A stretch of 64,000 bases of DNA, taken from Liquorilactobacillus oeni DSM 19972 (lineage in GTDB: Bacteria > Bacillota > Bacilli > Lactobacillales > Lactobacillaceae). The translations under genes were made by a program, and so were the position numbers. The stretch's first letter is position 1. Each line of letters opens with the position of its first letter. This document shows, in pieces, positions 1-9,968 of the stretch. Under the pieces are notes generated by a model. It had not been told where the DNA came from and made no database searches. It saw only the letters and a list, made by a program, of their open reading frames with translations. The stretch spans positions 22,171 to 86,170 of the forward strand of contig NZ_AZEH01000037.1 of the NCBI RefSeq assembly GCF_001436275.1, read 5' to 3'.

Positions 1-1032
1 TATGGATTGACCAGTACTGATGTTGTTGATACTGCATATGGCTATCAGTTGAAACAGGTTAACGAGATACTTCGTAATGATCTAGCTGCTTTCAAAGAAA
101 TTGTTGCCAAGAAGGCGAAACAGTATCAGCATACTGTTATGATGGGGCGTACACATGGTGTCCACGCTGAACCGACAACTTTTGGGCTCAAGCTAGCTCG
201 TTGGTATTCCGAGATTAAAAGAGACATTGAGCGTTTTGAACATGCGGCAGCAGGAGTCGAAGCTGGGAAAATCAGCGGAGCAGTAGGTACATTTGCTAAT
301 ATTGATCCTTTCGTTGAAAAGTATGTTTGTCAAAAACTAGGAATCCGTGCACAAGAAATCTCCAGCCAGATACTGCCGCGCGACTTGCATGCCGAATATC
401 TGGCTGCACTTGCACTGATTGCAACCAGCTTGGAAAAGTTCGCTACAGAAATCAGAGGGCTGCAAAAATCAGAAACGCGCGAAGTAGAGGAATATTTTGC
501 CAAGGGACAAAAAGGTTCTTCGGCGATGCCGCATAAACGTAACCCAATCGGTTCAGAAAATATCTGCGGTTTAGCACGTGTAGTGCGTGGACATATGGTT
601 ACAGCTTATGAGGATGTGGTGCTTTGGCATGAACGTGATATCTCGCATTCTTCAGCAGAACGGATCATCTTACCTGATACTACTATCCTAATCGATTATA
701 TACTGCATCGTTTTGGTAAAATATTAGATACATTGACTGTTTTTCCAGAAAATATGAAGCGTAATATGGGGAGAACTTTTGGTTTAATTTACAGTGGCCG
801 TGTACTATTAAAATTAATCGATAAGGGAATGAGCCGTGAAGATGCATATGACCTTATTCAGCCTAAAACGGCAGAATCTTGGGATAAGCAGATCCAATTC
901 AGACCATTGTTGGAAAAAGATGAAAAAATAATGTCACGGTTGTCTAAGGCCGACTTAGATGACGCTTTTGACTATCATTGGCATCTGCGTCATGTTGATG
1001 ATATTTTTGCACGTGTTGGGTTAAGTAACTAA
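1..1032 (+). CDS. purB: Adenylosuccinate lyase, 3' part (5' end outside window)
   Basis: PurB cleaves SAICAR to AICAR and adenylosuccinate to AMP, each with release of fumarate, so it serves both IMP synthesis and the AMP branch. The reading frame is open from base 1 (Tyr-Gly-Leu-Thr-Ser-Thr-Asp), so the TTG at base 7 is an internal codon and the gene is cut by the window edge. About 343 residues are present. The fumarase/aspartase superfamily signature [14 protein letters not shown] is at 517-558, and the [14 protein letters not shown] segment near 148 carries a conserved active-site His. Roughly the first 85 to 90 residues are missing. A terminator follows directly, so purB probably ends an upstream transcript separate from purC onward. 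Confidence 0.97.
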   Translation, partial: YGLTSTDVVDTAYGYQLKQVNEILRNDLAAFKEIVAKKAKQYQHTVMMGRTHGVHAEPTTFGLKLARWYSEIKRDIERFEHAAAGVEAGKISGAVGTFANIDPFVEKYVCQKLGIRAQEISSQILPRDLHAEYLAALALIATSLEKFATEIRGLQKSETREVEEYFAKGQKGSSAMPHKRNPIGSENICGLARVVRGHMVTAYEDVVLWHERDISHSSAERIILPDTTILIDYILHRFGKILDTLTVFPENMKRNMGRTFGLIYSGRVLLKLIDKGMSREDAYDLIQPKTAESWDKQIQFRPLLEKDEKIMSRLSKADLDDAFDYHWHLRHVDDIFARVGLSN

Positions 1033-1052
1033 ATAAAGATGAGAACAATTTA

Positions 1053-1086
1053 CGGAACAGGCTTTTGCTTGTTCCGGTTTTTTATT
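1053..1086 (+). terminator. Rho-independent terminator after purB
   Basis: A 7-bp stem (CGGAACA at 1053-1059 with TGTTCCG at 1070-1076) is followed by a run of T. It lies 20 bases after the purB stop and separates purB from the purC-purD operon. Confidence 0.85.
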
Positions 1087-1320
1087 TGCTTATAAAAATA
1101 AAAAAGCCAGTTTATTTTAAAATGTTGGTAAAAATTAATGTCTTTAAGGTAGGCTCTTGATTCGAAATATTCGGTAAAACTTAATTTTCCCAGCTTTCAA
1201 ACAATAAACTTACCATGTAGCAACTATGCATAGTTCGTGATTAGCTGTGATTTTGGATAATATTTTTCCAACTTAATTCTTTATTGGCAGTAAAAGAATA
1301 TTACAAGATGTATTTTTTAT

Positions 1321-1334
1321 AAAGTTCGTCTTTT
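1321..1334 (+). promoter_or_regulatory. Candidate PurR box 1
   Basis: AAAGTTCGTCTTTT reads, on the opposite strand, AAAAGACGAACTTT. This resembles the Firmicute PurBox core (A-rich, CCGAAC, A/T-rich) with two differences in the core. It sits upstream of the TATACT -10, where PurR acts as a PRPP-responsive activator in Lactococcus. The assignment is by motif likeness and position only. Confidence 0.45.
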
Positions 1335-1408
1335 ATCTCTTGACGTGTGTTAATAAGCTTGTTAACCTTTATACTAAATAGCGATGGTTTTTACCTAAAA
1401 TTAACTTT

Positions 1409-1422
1409 AAAGTTCGCTTTTT
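1409..1422 (+). promoter_or_regulatory. Candidate PurR box 2
   Basis: AAAGTTCGCTTTTT repeats the first box in the same orientation 88 bases downstream, just before the purC ribosome site. On the other strand it reads AAAAAGCGAACTTT, one base from the PurBox core. A site inside the leader could repress, while the upstream copy could activate. Both roles are inferred. Confidence 0.4.
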
Positions 1423-1445
1423 GAAGAAAGGAAAGACGAATTATT

Positions 1446-2177
1446 ATGGAAAAAATGATCTATGCTGGAAAAGCCAAACAAATGTGGACGACTACAGATG
1501 AGGATGTTTTAAGGGTTGTCTATACTAATCAGGCAACTGCGCTAAATGGAAAAAAGAAAACAGAGATTGAAGGAAAGGGAAGGTTGAACAACCTAATTTC
1601 GACTCTGATTTTTAAGTACTTGAATGCTCAAGGCGTGCACACTCATTTTATTAAAACAATTTCAAATGATGAAGAACTTGTCCGTAAAGTACAGATAATT
1701 CCGCTTGAAATGGTTACTCGCAATATTGCTGCTGGGCATTTTTCCACGCGTTTTAACATTAAGGAAGGCGCAACTTTTGTTAAGCCAATTGAAGAGTCAT
1801 ATTTTAAAAGTGATGAGTTAGATGATCCTTTTATAAATAACTCGCAAATTTTTGGGTTAAAGATTGCTACTGAAGAAGAAATTGAATACATGTGGCAAGT
1901 TTCGCGCAAGGTCGATCAGTTATTGACTGCACTTTTCGCTTCAATTGGTTTACAGTTAGTCGATTACAAGCTTGAATTTGGACGTTTGAAGGATGGTACA
2001 GTGATTTTGGCTGATGAGTTTTCCCCTGATAATTGCAGGTTGTGGGATGTTAAGAGCAAAAAGCATATGGATAAAGATGTTTTTAGACGAAATTTAGGAG
2101 ATTTAACAACTGTTTATAAAGAAGTACTCACACGATTGGAAACAAAATTAGGTGAGGGGGCAAATAAATGGCGGTAA
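1446..2177 (+). CDS. purC: SAICAR synthase (phosphoribosylaminoimidazole-succinocarboxamide synthase)
   Basis: PurC joins aspartate to CAIR with ATP to make SAICAR. At 243 residues it has the usual single-domain bacterial size. It starts with the family-typical KMIYAGKAKQMW segment, which forms part of the ATP site. It carries RNIAAGHFSTRF near residue 93, which matches the family signature except that Ala-His replaces the usual Ser, and the substrate loop DEFSPDNCRLWD near 190. The ATG is preceded by AAGGAAAG at a good distance. It is the first gene of the purC-purD operon, and its end overlaps purS by 10 bases, so translation is likely coupled. Confidence 0.98.
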   Translation: MEKMIYAGKAKQMWTTTDEDVLRVVYTNQATALNGKKKTEIEGKGRLNNLISTLIFKYLNAQGVHTHFIKTISNDEELVRKVQIIPLEMVTRNIAAGHFSTRFNIKEGATFVKPIEESYFKSDELDDPFINNSQIFGLKIATEEEIEYMWQVSRKVDQLLTALFASIGLQLVDYKLEFGRLKDGTVILADEFSPDNCRLWDVKSKKHMDKDVFRRNLGDLTTVYKEVLTRLETKLGEGANKWR

Positions 2178-2419
2178 AGGCGCGTATTTTTGTCACGTAT
2201 AAGGAGTCAGTTTTTGATCCCCAGGGACAGACAATCACAGATGCAGTTCAAAGTTTAGGTCATCCAGAGGTTAAAAAGGTAAATGTTGGAAAATTTTTTG
2301 ACGTACTGCTTGATTCTACTACTACAGATGTTGCTGAAACAATTAATGAAATTTCAGAACAGCTACTCGTCAACTTTAACTTGGAAACATATCGTTATGA
2401 ACTATTGGAGGAGGGCTAA
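2168..2419 (+). CDS. purS: FGAM synthase subunit PurS
   Basis: This 83-residue PurS is the small dimeric subunit that bridges PurL and PurQ in the three-part formylglycinamidine synthase of Gram-positive bacteria. It probably channels ammonia from PurQ to PurL. The family pattern is visible: beta strand [16 protein letters not shown], then the VQSLGH helix and a [11 protein letters not shown] strand. It overlaps purC upstream, and its stop shares one base with the purQ start. Its presence fits the short 743-residue PurL found two genes on. Confidence 0.96.
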   Translation: MAVKARIFVTYKESVFDPQGQTITDAVQSLGHPEVKKVNVGKFFDVLLDSTTTDVAETINEISEQLLVNFNLETYRYELLEEG

Positions 2420-3105
2420 TGAGAATTGCTATTATAGTTTTTCCAGGGTCTAATTGCGATGTTGATCTTTTTGAAGCACTTCATTCTGTTTGCAATACGG
2501 ATGCACAGTATGTTTCGTATCGGGAAAAAAGTTTGGCCGATTTTGATGCGGTAATGATTCCGGGTGGCTTTTCTTATGGAGATTATTTACGTTGTGGAGC
2601 TATTGCACGTTTTAGCAACATTATGCCGGAAGTTGTGAAGTTTGCACGAGCAGGAAAACCTGTTTTGGGAATTTGCAATGGTTTTCAAATTTTAACAGAA
2701 GCGGGTTTGCTTCCAGGAGCACTGAAAAAAAATAATAATTTGAAGTTCATTTGTAAAACAGCAGCGCTCACAGTTGAAAATAATGCAACTCTCTTTACTA
2801 AACAGTACCATTCAAAAGAAAAAATTTACTTACCAATTGCGCACGCAGACGGAAGTTACTATGCAGAAAAGAATGTATTATCTCAGTTGGAGGATCAGCA
2901 ACAAGTTGTTTTTCGCTATGCAGATGAAAACCCCAATGGCAGTCTAAATAACATTGCTGGCATTATCAATGAAAGAGGTAATGTTTTGGGGATGATGCCG
3001 CATCCAGAACGTGCTGTTGAATCTTTACTCGGAAATGTTGATGGACTGCGTGTTTTCAAGTCATTGTTAGAAGGAAAAGTTCGTACAAAGGAGGCAAGCC
3101 GCTAA
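2419..3105 (+). CDS. purQ: FGAM synthase glutaminase subunit PurQ
   Basis: PurQ is the class I glutamine amidotransferase that supplies ammonia to PurL. It has 228 residues. The nucleophile is Cys86 in GICNGFQ, and the catalytic His and Glu are in the C-terminal [10 protein letters not shown] motif. The N-terminal IVFPGSNCD and the [11 protein letters not shown] loop are typical. The gene shares one base with purS, and its stop overlaps the purL start (TAATG), which fits equal production of the subunits. Confidence 0.97.
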   Translation: MRIAIIVFPGSNCDVDLFEALHSVCNTDAQYVSYREKSLADFDAVMIPGGFSYGDYLRCGAIARFSNIMPEVVKFARAGKPVLGICNGFQILTEAGLLPGALKKNNNLKFICKTAALTVENNATLFTKQYHSKEKIYLPIAHADGSYYAEKNVLSQLEDQQQVVFRYADENPNGSLNNIAGIINERGNVLGMMPHPERAVESLLGNVDGLRVFKSLLEGKVRTKEASR

Positions 3106-5336
3106 TGACCATCAAAATGGAAATGAGTCCACAAGAGATCAAGCAGAAGAAACCATACCTTGAATGGGGACTTAGTGAGAAAGAATATGACTATATTGCA
3201 AAAAAGCTTCTGGGTCGGCTGCCTAATTATACAGAAACAGGTTTATTTGCAGTGATGTGGAGTGAACACTGTTCATATAAAAAATCTAAGGCAGTTTTGC
3301 GCGAATTTCCTAATAAAAATGCAAGGGTACTGCAAGGTCCGGGCGAAGGTGCAGGAATTATTGACATTGGTGATGGTCAAGGAATTGTTTTCAAGGCTGA
3401 AAGTCATAACCATCCTTCGGCGGTCGAACCTTATGAAGGTGCAGCGACAGGAGTTGGGGGAATTATCCGGGATATCTTCAGTATGGGGGCACGCCCGATT
3501 GCACTGCTTGATTCACTTCACTTTGGAGAGATTAAAGATTCACGTACAAGATACCTTATTAATGAAGTTGTTGCGGGAATTGGTGGCTATGGCAACTGCA
3601 TGGGCATTCCAACTGTCGGTGGAGAAATTACATTTGATGAATGTTATGCTGACAATCCACTTGTTAATGCAATGTGTGTTGGAATTATCGCACAAAGCAA
3701 GATGCAAAAGGGACAGGCTAAGGGTGTTGGAAATGCTGTGATGTATGTCGGAGCAAAAACTGGTAGAGATGGGATTCATGGAGCAACATTTGCTTCTACA
3801 GATTTTAGTGATGAAAGGGAAACACAGCGTTCGGCAGTTCAAGTAGGCGATCCATTCATGGAAAAGCTTTTGTTGGAAGCATGCCTATTACTGACGAGTA
3901 AACACCAAGAATGGCTTGTTGGAATTCAAGATATGGGTGCGGCTGGATTAGTTTCATCAAGTTGTGAGATGGCTTCTAAAGCTGGAAGTGGAATGATACT
4001 TGAGCTAGACAACGTTCCACAACGTGAAGATGGAATGTCAGCTTATGAAATAATGCTCAGTGAGTCTCAGGAAAGAATGCTTTTATGCGTGCGGGCCGGT
4101 TTTGAAGAGGAAGTCAAGAAGCTTTTTCACGATTTTGGGCTTGATGCAGTTGTAATCGGCAGAGTAACAGAAAAAAAAGATTATTTGCTTAAGCATCATG
4201 GACAAGTGGTTACAAATATTCCAGTAGCAAGTTTAACTGATGATGTCTTAGAAGAAAGCAGTCGTGAGAAAGTACCTGCAAGAATCATTAAGAGAAATGA
4301 ACAACCAACTTGGCATCCAGGTCAATTAGCAGTTGGAGATGTTCTATGCAAAATGCTACAACAGCCCACGATTGCTTCTAAAAGAATTTTCACAGAAACC
4401 TATGATTCACAGGTGAGAACCAATACAGTTGTAGGGCCAGGAAGTGATGCTGCAGTTTTACGAATTAGGCAGACAGATAAAGCAATTGCGCTTACCACTG
4501 ATGGTAATGGCCGTTTTGTATATCTAGATCCTTTCATTGGAGGAAAAATTGCTGTGCTTGAAGCTGCAACAAATCTGGTTGCTAGTGGTGCAAAGCCCTT
4601 AGCAATCACTGACTGTCTCAATTTTGGCGATCCGAATGATCCGGAGGTTTGCTGGGAATTACATCAAGCAGTTAAGGGAATGGCTGCTGCCTGTCGTCAA
4701 CTTGATACTCCTGTTATTTCGGGCAATGTTTCCCTTTATAACGAAAGCAACGGAACGGCGATTTTTCCAACGCCAATGGTTGGAATGGTGGGGTTATTGG
4801 AAAATGTGCGTAACTATTTGACACCAACTGTTAAAAGTGTAGGCGCACAGCTGTTTTTAATTGGAAAGACTGGTAATGATTTTGCGGGAACTGAAATTCA
4901 AAAAATGTTAACAGGAAAATTTAGCGGCCCACTTAACGACTTTTCATTGACGGATGAGGTTAAAAAAATGGAGAAATTGCTCCAGGCAAATCAAGAAGGA
5001 TTACTTGAAAGTGCACATGATCTCAGCGAAGGCGGGTTAGCGGTTGCCCTTGTTGAGTTAGTTTTGCATAATCAATTGGGTCTGTCGGTTTCGGTGGATT
5101 TTGCAGGTGAACAGCTTTTTAGTGAGACTCCAGGAAGATTTGTTGTTAGTGTTGCTCCGCAAAATGTGGCCGCGTTTAAGAAATTGATGGGGACAGATGC
5201 AGTTTTGATTGGAGAAGTTACTTCAAAAAGAGAATGTGAACTGACATATCAGGACGGAAAGACTGTTTTGAATTTGGAAGAAGCAAAAAGATTATGGGAG
5301 GATGCAATACCATGCCTTATGAAATCAAGGGACTAA
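3105..5336 (+). CDS. purL: FGAM synthase synthetase subunit PurL (small form)
   Basis: PurL converts FGAR to FGAM using ATP and ammonia from PurQ. At 743 residues it is the short form that needs separate PurS and PurQ, both encoded just upstream. Two tandem AIRS-like halves are visible. The first has [12 protein letters not shown], the GPGEGAGI loop and [21 protein letters not shown]. The second begins near residue 430 with [12 protein letters not shown] and contains the [10 protein letters not shown] segment. The start overlaps the purQ stop, and the purF start lies inside its last 25 bases. Confidence 0.98.
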   Translation: MTIKMEMSPQEIKQKKPYLEWGLSEKEYDYIAKKLLGRLPNYTETGLFAVMWSEHCSYKKSKAVLREFPNKNARVLQGPGEGAGIIDIGDGQGIVFKAESHNHPSAVEPYEGAATGVGGIIRDIFSMGARPIALLDSLHFGEIKDSRTRYLINEVVAGIGGYGNCMGIPTVGGEITFDECYADNPLVNAMCVGIIAQSKMQKGQAKGVGNAVMYVGAKTGRDGIHGATFASTDFSDERETQRSAVQVGDPFMEKLLLEACLLLTSKHQEWLVGIQDMGAAGLVSSSCEMASKAGSGMILELDNVPQREDGMSAYEIMLSESQERMLLCVRAGFEEEVKKLFHDFGLDAVVIGRVTEKKDYLLKHHGQVVTNIPVASLTDDVLEESSREKVPARIIKRNEQPTWHPGQLAVGDVLCKMLQQPTIASKRIFTETYDSQVRTNTVVGPGSDAAVLRIRQTDKAIALTTDGNGRFVYLDPFIGGKIAVLEAATNLVASGAKPLAITDCLNFGDPNDPEVCWELHQAVKGMAAACRQLDTPVISGNVSLYNESNGTAIFPTPMVGMVGLLENVRNYLTPTVKSVGAQLFLIGKTGNDFAGTEIQKMLTGKFSGPLNDFSLTDEVKKMEKLLQANQEGLLESAHDLSEGGLAVALVELVLHNQLGLSVSVDFAGEQLFSETPGRFVVSVAPQNVAAFKKLMGTDAVLIGEVTSKRECELTYQDGKTVLNLEEAKRLWEDAIPCLMKSRD

Positions 5337-6793
5337 ATGAAGAGTGTGGTGTTTTTGGCGTTTTTGGTGCAACAAAGGCAAGCCAATTGACATATTTTGG
5401 ACTTCATAGTTTGCAGCATCGTGGGCAAGAAGGCGCAGGCATTGTATCCAGTAATGGTAAAAAGTTGATGCGGTTTCGTAATCGTGGACTGCTTGCAGAG
5501 GTCTTTGCCAACGAGAATAATTTAAATTCTCTTGTAGGAGATATCGCGATTGGTCACGTCCGTTACGGTACAAGCGGCAATAACACTTTAGAAAATGTGC
5601 AGCCTTTCTTTTTTCATTTCAGAGATGGGGATGTTGCACTTGCTCACAATGGAAACTTAACAAATTCTGAGACACTTAAGGAGCAGTTAGAAGAAGAAGG
5701 AGCAATTTTTCAATCAACTTCAGATACAGAGATCTTGATTCATCTTATTCGGCAAAAAAAAGGGATGGATTTTGTTAGCGCGTTGAAACAGAGCCTAAAT
5801 GAAGTTCATGGTGGCTTTGCCTTCTTGTTATTGCGTGAAAACCGGCTTTATGCCGCACTTGATCCCAATGGTTTTCGTCCTTTATCGATTGGACAATTAG
5901 ATAATGGAGCTTATGTAGTTGCAAGTGAAACATGTGCGTTAGATACGGTAGGAGCTCGTTTTGTACGTGATGTGCAGCCTGGCGAGTTGATCACTATTGA
6001 TGAAACAGGTTTGCATATTGATTCGTATACGCAAGAAACGCAGCTTACACTTTGTTCGATGGAATTCATTTATTTTTCACGTCCAGATTCAATTATTCAT
6101 GGTGTTACTGTTCATAATGCACGTAAAAAAATGGGGAGATTGCTGGCACATCAAGCACCAGTCGATGTAGACATGGTAGTGGGAGTTCCAAATTCATCCT
6201 TGTCTGCAGCAAGCGGGTATGCGGAAGAAAGTGGACATCCTTATGAGATGGGGCTGATCAAGAATCAATACGTAGCGCGAACTTTTATTCAACCAACAAA
6301 ACAGTTACGTGAACGTGGAGTTAAAATGAAGCTCTCAGCAGTTCGCGGAGTTGTAGAGGGAAAAAGAGTGGCCGTTGTTGATGATTCAATTGTACGTGGA
6401 ACAACAAGTCGGCAAATTGTGCGTCTTTTACGGGAAGCCGGAGCAAAAGAAGTTCATATGCTGATTGCTTCTCCACCGCTTCGTTTTCCGTGTTTTTATG
6501 GGATTGATATTTCAACACGTTCAGAATTAATTGCTGCTAATCATACTATTCCAGAAATTCGTGAATTGATTGGTGCAGACTCACTATCTTTTCTGTCTTT
6601 GCCTAACTTGATTAAAGCAATAAACCTTCCTGAAGGTACAGAAGAACCTAATGGTGGCTTATGTGTTGCATATTTTGATGGAAAGTATCCAACACCACTT
6701 TATGATTATCGTGCGGGTTATTTAGATTCCTTGAAAAAGCAGCAAGAAAGAGAGGTTGCCGCAAATGAATCGTTATCAGCAAGCAGGGGTTGA
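5312..6793 (+). CDS. purF: Amidophosphoribosyltransferase (glutamine PRPP amidotransferase)
   Basis: PurF makes phosphoribosylamine from PRPP and glutamine, the committed step. I chose the ATG at 5312 because GGAGG precedes it by nine bases and because it leaves an 11-residue propeptide ([11 protein letters not shown]) before Cys12, the N-terminal nucleophile, as in Bacillus. The protein is then 493 residues. The glutaminase domain shows [11 protein letters not shown] and HNGNLTN; the PRTase domain shows [13 protein letters not shown]. Of the four cysteines that bind 4Fe-4S in the Bacillus enzyme, three have counterparts (Cys248, Cys394, Cys451), but the fourth place in the C-x-x-C pair is Tyr454. 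The cluster may be absent or altered. Confidence 0.97.
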   Translation: MPYEIKGLNEECGVFGVFGATKASQLTYFGLHSLQHRGQEGAGIVSSNGKKLMRFRNRGLLAEVFANENNLNSLVGDIAIGHVRYGTSGNNTLENVQPFFFHFRDGDVALAHNGNLTNSETLKEQLEEEGAIFQSTSDTEILIHLIRQKKGMDFVSALKQSLNEVHGGFAFLLLRENRLYAALDPNGFRPLSIGQLDNGAYVVASETCALDTVGARFVRDVQPGELITIDETGLHIDSYTQETQLTLCSMEFIYFSRPDSIIHGVTVHNARKKMGRLLAHQAPVDVDMVVGVPNSSLSAASGYAEESGHPYEMGLIKNQYVARTFIQPTKQLRERGVKMKLSAVRGVVEGKRVAVVDDSIVRGTTSRQIVRLLREAGAKEVHMLIASPPLRFPCFYGIDISTRSELIAANHTIPEIRELIGADSLSFLSLPNLIKAINLPEGTEEPNGGLCVAYFDGKYPTPLYDYRAGYLDSLKKQQEREVAANESLSASRG

Positions 6794-7805
6794 CGTCAAT
6801 GCCGGTTATGAATTAGTTCGCAGGATTCGTAGTGCAGTTGCGAGCACAGAGCGGCCTGGTTGTATGGGAGAAATTGGTTCCTTTGGTGGTTTATTTGATC
6901 TTGGTGTACTTGGTAAAATGGAGCATCCCATTCTTGTTTCAGGAACAGATGGAGTTGGTACTAAACTTTTAATTGCACAGCAAACTGAAAAGCATGAAAC
7001 AATTGGAATTGACTGTGTTGCGATGTGTGTCAATGATATTTTGGCTCAAGGAGCCCAGCCGTTGTATTTTATGGATTATATTGCCGTCGGTCATAACAAT
7101 CCAGAAAGAATTGCGCAGATAGTGCAAGGAGTTGCAACTGGGTGTAAACAAGCACATGCTGTTTTAAACGGTGGTGAAACCGCTGAAATGCCTGATATGT
7201 ATTCCAAAGATGAATATGACCTTGCTGGTTTTGCAGTCGGAGTTGCAGAAAAGGAAAAGTTATTGACAAAAGACCGTCCACAAGAGGGGGATCTTTTATT
7301 TGCTTTACCATCAAGTGGATTACATTCAAACGGTTTTTCATTAGTTCGTCAAATAATTTTTAAGGAGCAACATCTGGACTTCAATACCCAACCGGCTGTT
7401 TTAGATGGAAAAACGATTGCAGCAGAATTGCTGAAACCTACAAAAATTTATGTCCGCATACTATGGCCGTTAATTGAAAGAGGGTTGCTTAACGGAATTA
7501 GTCACATTACGGGTGGCGGGTTAATAGAAAATCTCCCACGGATGTTTGCTGATGACTTGCAAGCTGTTATCCAAAGAGATTCTTGGAATGTTTTGCCAAT
7601 TTTTAAATATTTAGCTGAATTAGGAAGATTGACTTTGCAGGATTGTTTTGAAACTTTTAATATGGGACTAGGGATGGTACTCGCAGTTTCTCCAGATAAG
7701 GCGGCAGCGGTCAGAAAATATTTTGAACAGAAGGAAGAATGTTTTTACGAGATTGGTTCCTTATGTCACCGTCCAGAAAAAGAAACAAAAATCAGATTCA
7801 AGTGA
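6765..7805 (+). CDS. purM: AIR synthase (phosphoribosylformylglycinamidine cyclo-ligase)
   Basis: PurM closes the imidazole ring, turning FGAM into AIR with ATP. The ATG at 6765 is preferred over a TTG nine bases upstream because GAGAGG lies nine bases before it and because [18 protein letters not shown] matches the family N-terminus. The protein is about 346 residues. The glycine-rich GTDGVGTKLLIA, the GGETAEMP and the ITGGGLIENLPR segments are typical. Its first 29 bases overlap purF, so the two are coupled. Confidence 0.97.
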   Translation: MNRYQQAGVDVNAGYELVRRIRSAVASTERPGCMGEIGSFGGLFDLGVLGKMEHPILVSGTDGVGTKLLIAQQTEKHETIGIDCVAMCVNDILAQGAQPLYFMDYIAVGHNNPERIAQIVQGVATGCKQAHAVLNGGETAEMPDMYSKDEYDLAGFAVGVAEKEKLLTKDRPQEGDLLFALPSSGLHSNGFSLVRQIIFKEQHLDFNTQPAVLDGKTIAAELLKPTKIYVRILWPLIERGLLNGISHITGGGLIENLPRMFADDLQAVIQRDSWNVLPIFKYLAELGRLTLQDCFETFNMGLGMVLAVSPDKAAAVRKYFEQKEECFYEIGSLCHRPEKETKIRFK

Positions 7806-7816
7806 GGCATTTTAAA

Positions 7817-8407
7817 ATGAAGATTGCGATTTTTGCATCAGGAAACGGTTCAAATTTTGAAATTTTTGCACAAATGTTTGAAAAGCATCAACTTCCAGGA
7901 GAATTAACACTGCTTTTTTGTGATCATCCCAATGCCAATGTTGTTGCACGAGCACGGCGTCATCAGGTTCCTGTTGAAACATTCACGGTTAAGGAGTGTG
8001 GTACTAAGGTACAGTACGAAGAAAAAATTCTGAAAATTTTACTTTCGCAAAAAATCGATTTTATTATTTTAGCAGGATATCTGCGTGTGATTGGTAATAA
8101 AATTCTGCAACATTTTGAAGGCAGAATCGTCAATCTTCATCCGGCATATTTGCCTGAGTATCCAGGCTTGCATTCTATTGAAAGAGCTTTTACAGATAAA
8201 AAAGAAGAGACAGGTGTTACAGTTCATTATGTAGATGCAGGGCTTGATTCTGGCCCCATTATTGCACAATGCAGGGTGCCAATTTTGAAAGATGATACTG
8301 TTTCAGAATTGGAAAAACGGATTCATGAAAGAGAACATCAGCTCTACCCACAGGTTGTAAAAAAAATATTGCAGGATTTACAACAGAAAGAAGGAAACGA
8401 GAAATGA
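7817..8407 (+). CDS. purN: Phosphoribosylglycinamide formyltransferase
   Basis: PurN transfers a formyl group from 10-formyl-tetrahydrofolate to GAR to make FGAR. I placed the start at the ATG at 7817 ([15 protein letters not shown]), with GTGAGG upstream. The longer frame back to 7739 lies inside purM and has no family likeness. The protein is 196 residues. Visible landmarks are the ASGNGSNF loop, LAGYLRVIG, and the catalytic stretch [12 protein letters not shown] with [12 protein letters not shown]. The stop overlaps the purH start by four bases. Confidence 0.96.
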   Translation: MKIAIFASGNGSNFEIFAQMFEKHQLPGELTLLFCDHPNANVVARARRHQVPVETFTVKECGTKVQYEEKILKILLSQKIDFIILAGYLRVIGNKILQHFEGRIVNLHPAYLPEYPGLHSIERAFTDKKEETGVTVHYVDAGLDSGPIIAQCRVPILKDDTVSELEKRIHEREHQLYPQVVKKILQDLQQKEGNEK

Positions 8408-9942
8408 AGAGAGCTTTGGTCAGTGTTTCAGATAAAAAAGGGCTTGCCCCATTTATAAAAAAATTAGTTGCAAATGATTTTGAGATTATTTCAACTGGAG
8501 GAACAAAAAAATTTCTTGATGAAGCAGGTATCAAAACAATTGCAGTCGAAGACGTTACTGGCTTTCCTGAAATTTTAGATGGACGTGTAAAAACTTTGAA
8601 TCCCTTGATTCATGGAGCTTTGTTGGGAAGAAGAGAAGTTCCTGCCCATGTAGAAACAATGAAAAAAATGCATATTGAACCAATTGATCTTGTGTGTGTT
8701 AACCTTTATCCCTTTAAACAAACCATTGAAAAATCAGATGTTAAATTGGCAGATGCAATTGAGAATATTGATATTGGTGGTCCAAGTATGTTGCGCAGTG
8801 CTTCTAAAAATTATCAGGATGTAACGGTTGTCACTGACCCGAAAGATTATTCAGTTATTGCACAAGAAATTGCTGAAAAGGGAGCTACTACACTGCAAAC
8901 ACGTGCAAAGCTAGCTGCCAAAGCTTTCAGACATACGGCAGCGTATGATGCTCTAATTGCCCAGTATCTTTCAAAAAGAACAGGGGTTGAAGCTCCTGAG
9001 GAACTGACTTTAACATATAATTTGGAAGATACAATGCGCTATGGAGAAAACAGTCATCAAAAAGCATGGTTTTACCGTGATGCTCTTCCTTCGAAATACG
9101 CATTGAGTAGTGCAGAACAGCTTCACGGCAAGAAATTATCATATAACAATATCAAAGACGCAGATGCTGCTTTGAGAATTGCGCGTGAGTTTGATGAACC
9201 TACCGTAGTAGCCCTGAAACACATGAATCCTTGTGGAATCGGACGTGCGTCTTCTTTGGAAACTGCTTGGGATCTTGCATATCAAGCAGATCCGATTTCA
9301 ATCTTTGGTGGTGTGATTGTTTTGAATCGTAAAGTAGATGTTGCGACAGCTCAAAAAATGCATCAGCTTTTCTTGGAAATTATTATCGCACCTGCTTTTG
9401 AAGAAGAGGCCTTTGCCATTTTAGCTAAGAAAAAGAATTTGCGGCTTTTACAACTTGATTTTGCAAGCAAAAATGAAAGACCGCAAAAGGAAGTAGTTTC
9501 TGTGCTAGGAGGCCTTTTGGTGCAGGAACAAGATGTTTTGCACGAAGAACCTAAAAAATGGGAAATTGTGACTAAGGTTAAGCCAACAGCAGAGCAGCTT
9601 AGTACTTTATTATTTGCGTGGAAGGCAGTTAAACATACAAAGAGCAATGCCATTGTTGTTGCTAACAGTAAAAGAACACTTGGCATTGGAGCAGGGCAGC
9701 CTAATCGAATTGATTCAACTAAGATTGCTATTAAAAAAGCGGGCAGTGCAATTGATGATGAAGCTGTTTTGGCTAGTGACGCTTTCTTTCCAATGGATGA
9801 TTGTGTTGAATATGCTGCAGAACATGGTATCAAGGCAATTGTTCAACCAGGTGGTAGTATTCGTGACAAAGATTCAATTGCAATGGCTGACAAATTTGGA
9901 ATTACCATGTTGACTACCGGAATACGTCATTTCAGACACTAA
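8404..9942 (+). CDS. purH: Bifunctional AICAR formyltransferase / IMP cyclohydrolase
   Basis: PurH carries out the last two steps to IMP: formylation of AICAR and ring closure. Its 512 residues match the usual size. The N-terminal MGS-like cyclohydrolase domain begins [14 protein letters not shown] and includes [13 protein letters not shown]. The transformylase domain carries [20 protein letters not shown] and the C-terminal [11 protein letters not shown]. It follows purN with an ATGA overlap and sits 26 bases before purD. Confidence 0.98.
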   Translation: MKRALVSVSDKKGLAPFIKKLVANDFEIISTGGTKKFLDEAGIKTIAVEDVTGFPEILDGRVKTLNPLIHGALLGRREVPAHVETMKKMHIEPIDLVCVNLYPFKQTIEKSDVKLADAIENIDIGGPSMLRSASKNYQDVTVVTDPKDYSVIAQEIAEKGATTLQTRAKLAAKAFRHTAAYDALIAQYLSKRTGVEAPEELTLTYNLEDTMRYGENSHQKAWFYRDALPSKYALSSAEQLHGKKLSYNNIKDADAALRIAREFDEPTVVALKHMNPCGIGRASSLETAWDLAYQADPISIFGGVIVLNRKVDVATAQKMHQLFLEIIIAPAFEEEAFAILAKKKNLRLLQLDFASKNERPQKEVVSVLGGLLVQEQDVLHEEPKKWEIVTKVKPTAEQLSTLLFAWKAVKHTKSNAIVVANSKRTLGIGAGQPNRIDSTKIAIKKAGSAIDDEAVLASDAFFPMDDCVEYAAEHGIKAIVQPGGSIRDKDSIAMADKFGITMLTTGIRHFRH

Positions 9943-9968
9943 TCAGACATTAAGATGGAGGAATAAAC

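Larger units (their letters stand above)
1087..1445 (+). other. Long AT-rich leader between purB and purC
   Basis: No credible gene is seen here. It should hold the promoter of the purC-purD operon: a TATACT candidate -10 lies at 1370-1375, but no well-spaced -35 is present (TTGACG at 1340-1345 is 24 bases away), as expected for an activated promoter. Two similar AAAGTTCG elements are listed separately. I saw no purine, ZTP or other recognisable riboswitch fold by eye. Confidence 0.5.

Noticed and set aside
1087..1320. Possible purine or ZTP riboswitch before purC
   Set aside because: None of the conserved core sequences of those aptamers could be found by eye, and PurR-like boxes give a simpler explanation.
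1643..1909. Minus-strand open frame inside purC
   Set aside because: It lies wholly within a gene with strong family motifs, has no ribosome site and no recognisable protein features.
5294..5311. Upstream ATG for purF
   Set aside because: Using it would place six extra residues before the conserved propeptide and leave no ribosome site; the ATG at 5312 fits both.
9363..9833. 156-codon minus-strand frame opposite purH
   Set aside because: It is a shadow of purH; its composition, rich in Ser and Ala, mirrors the complementary codons of the real gene.
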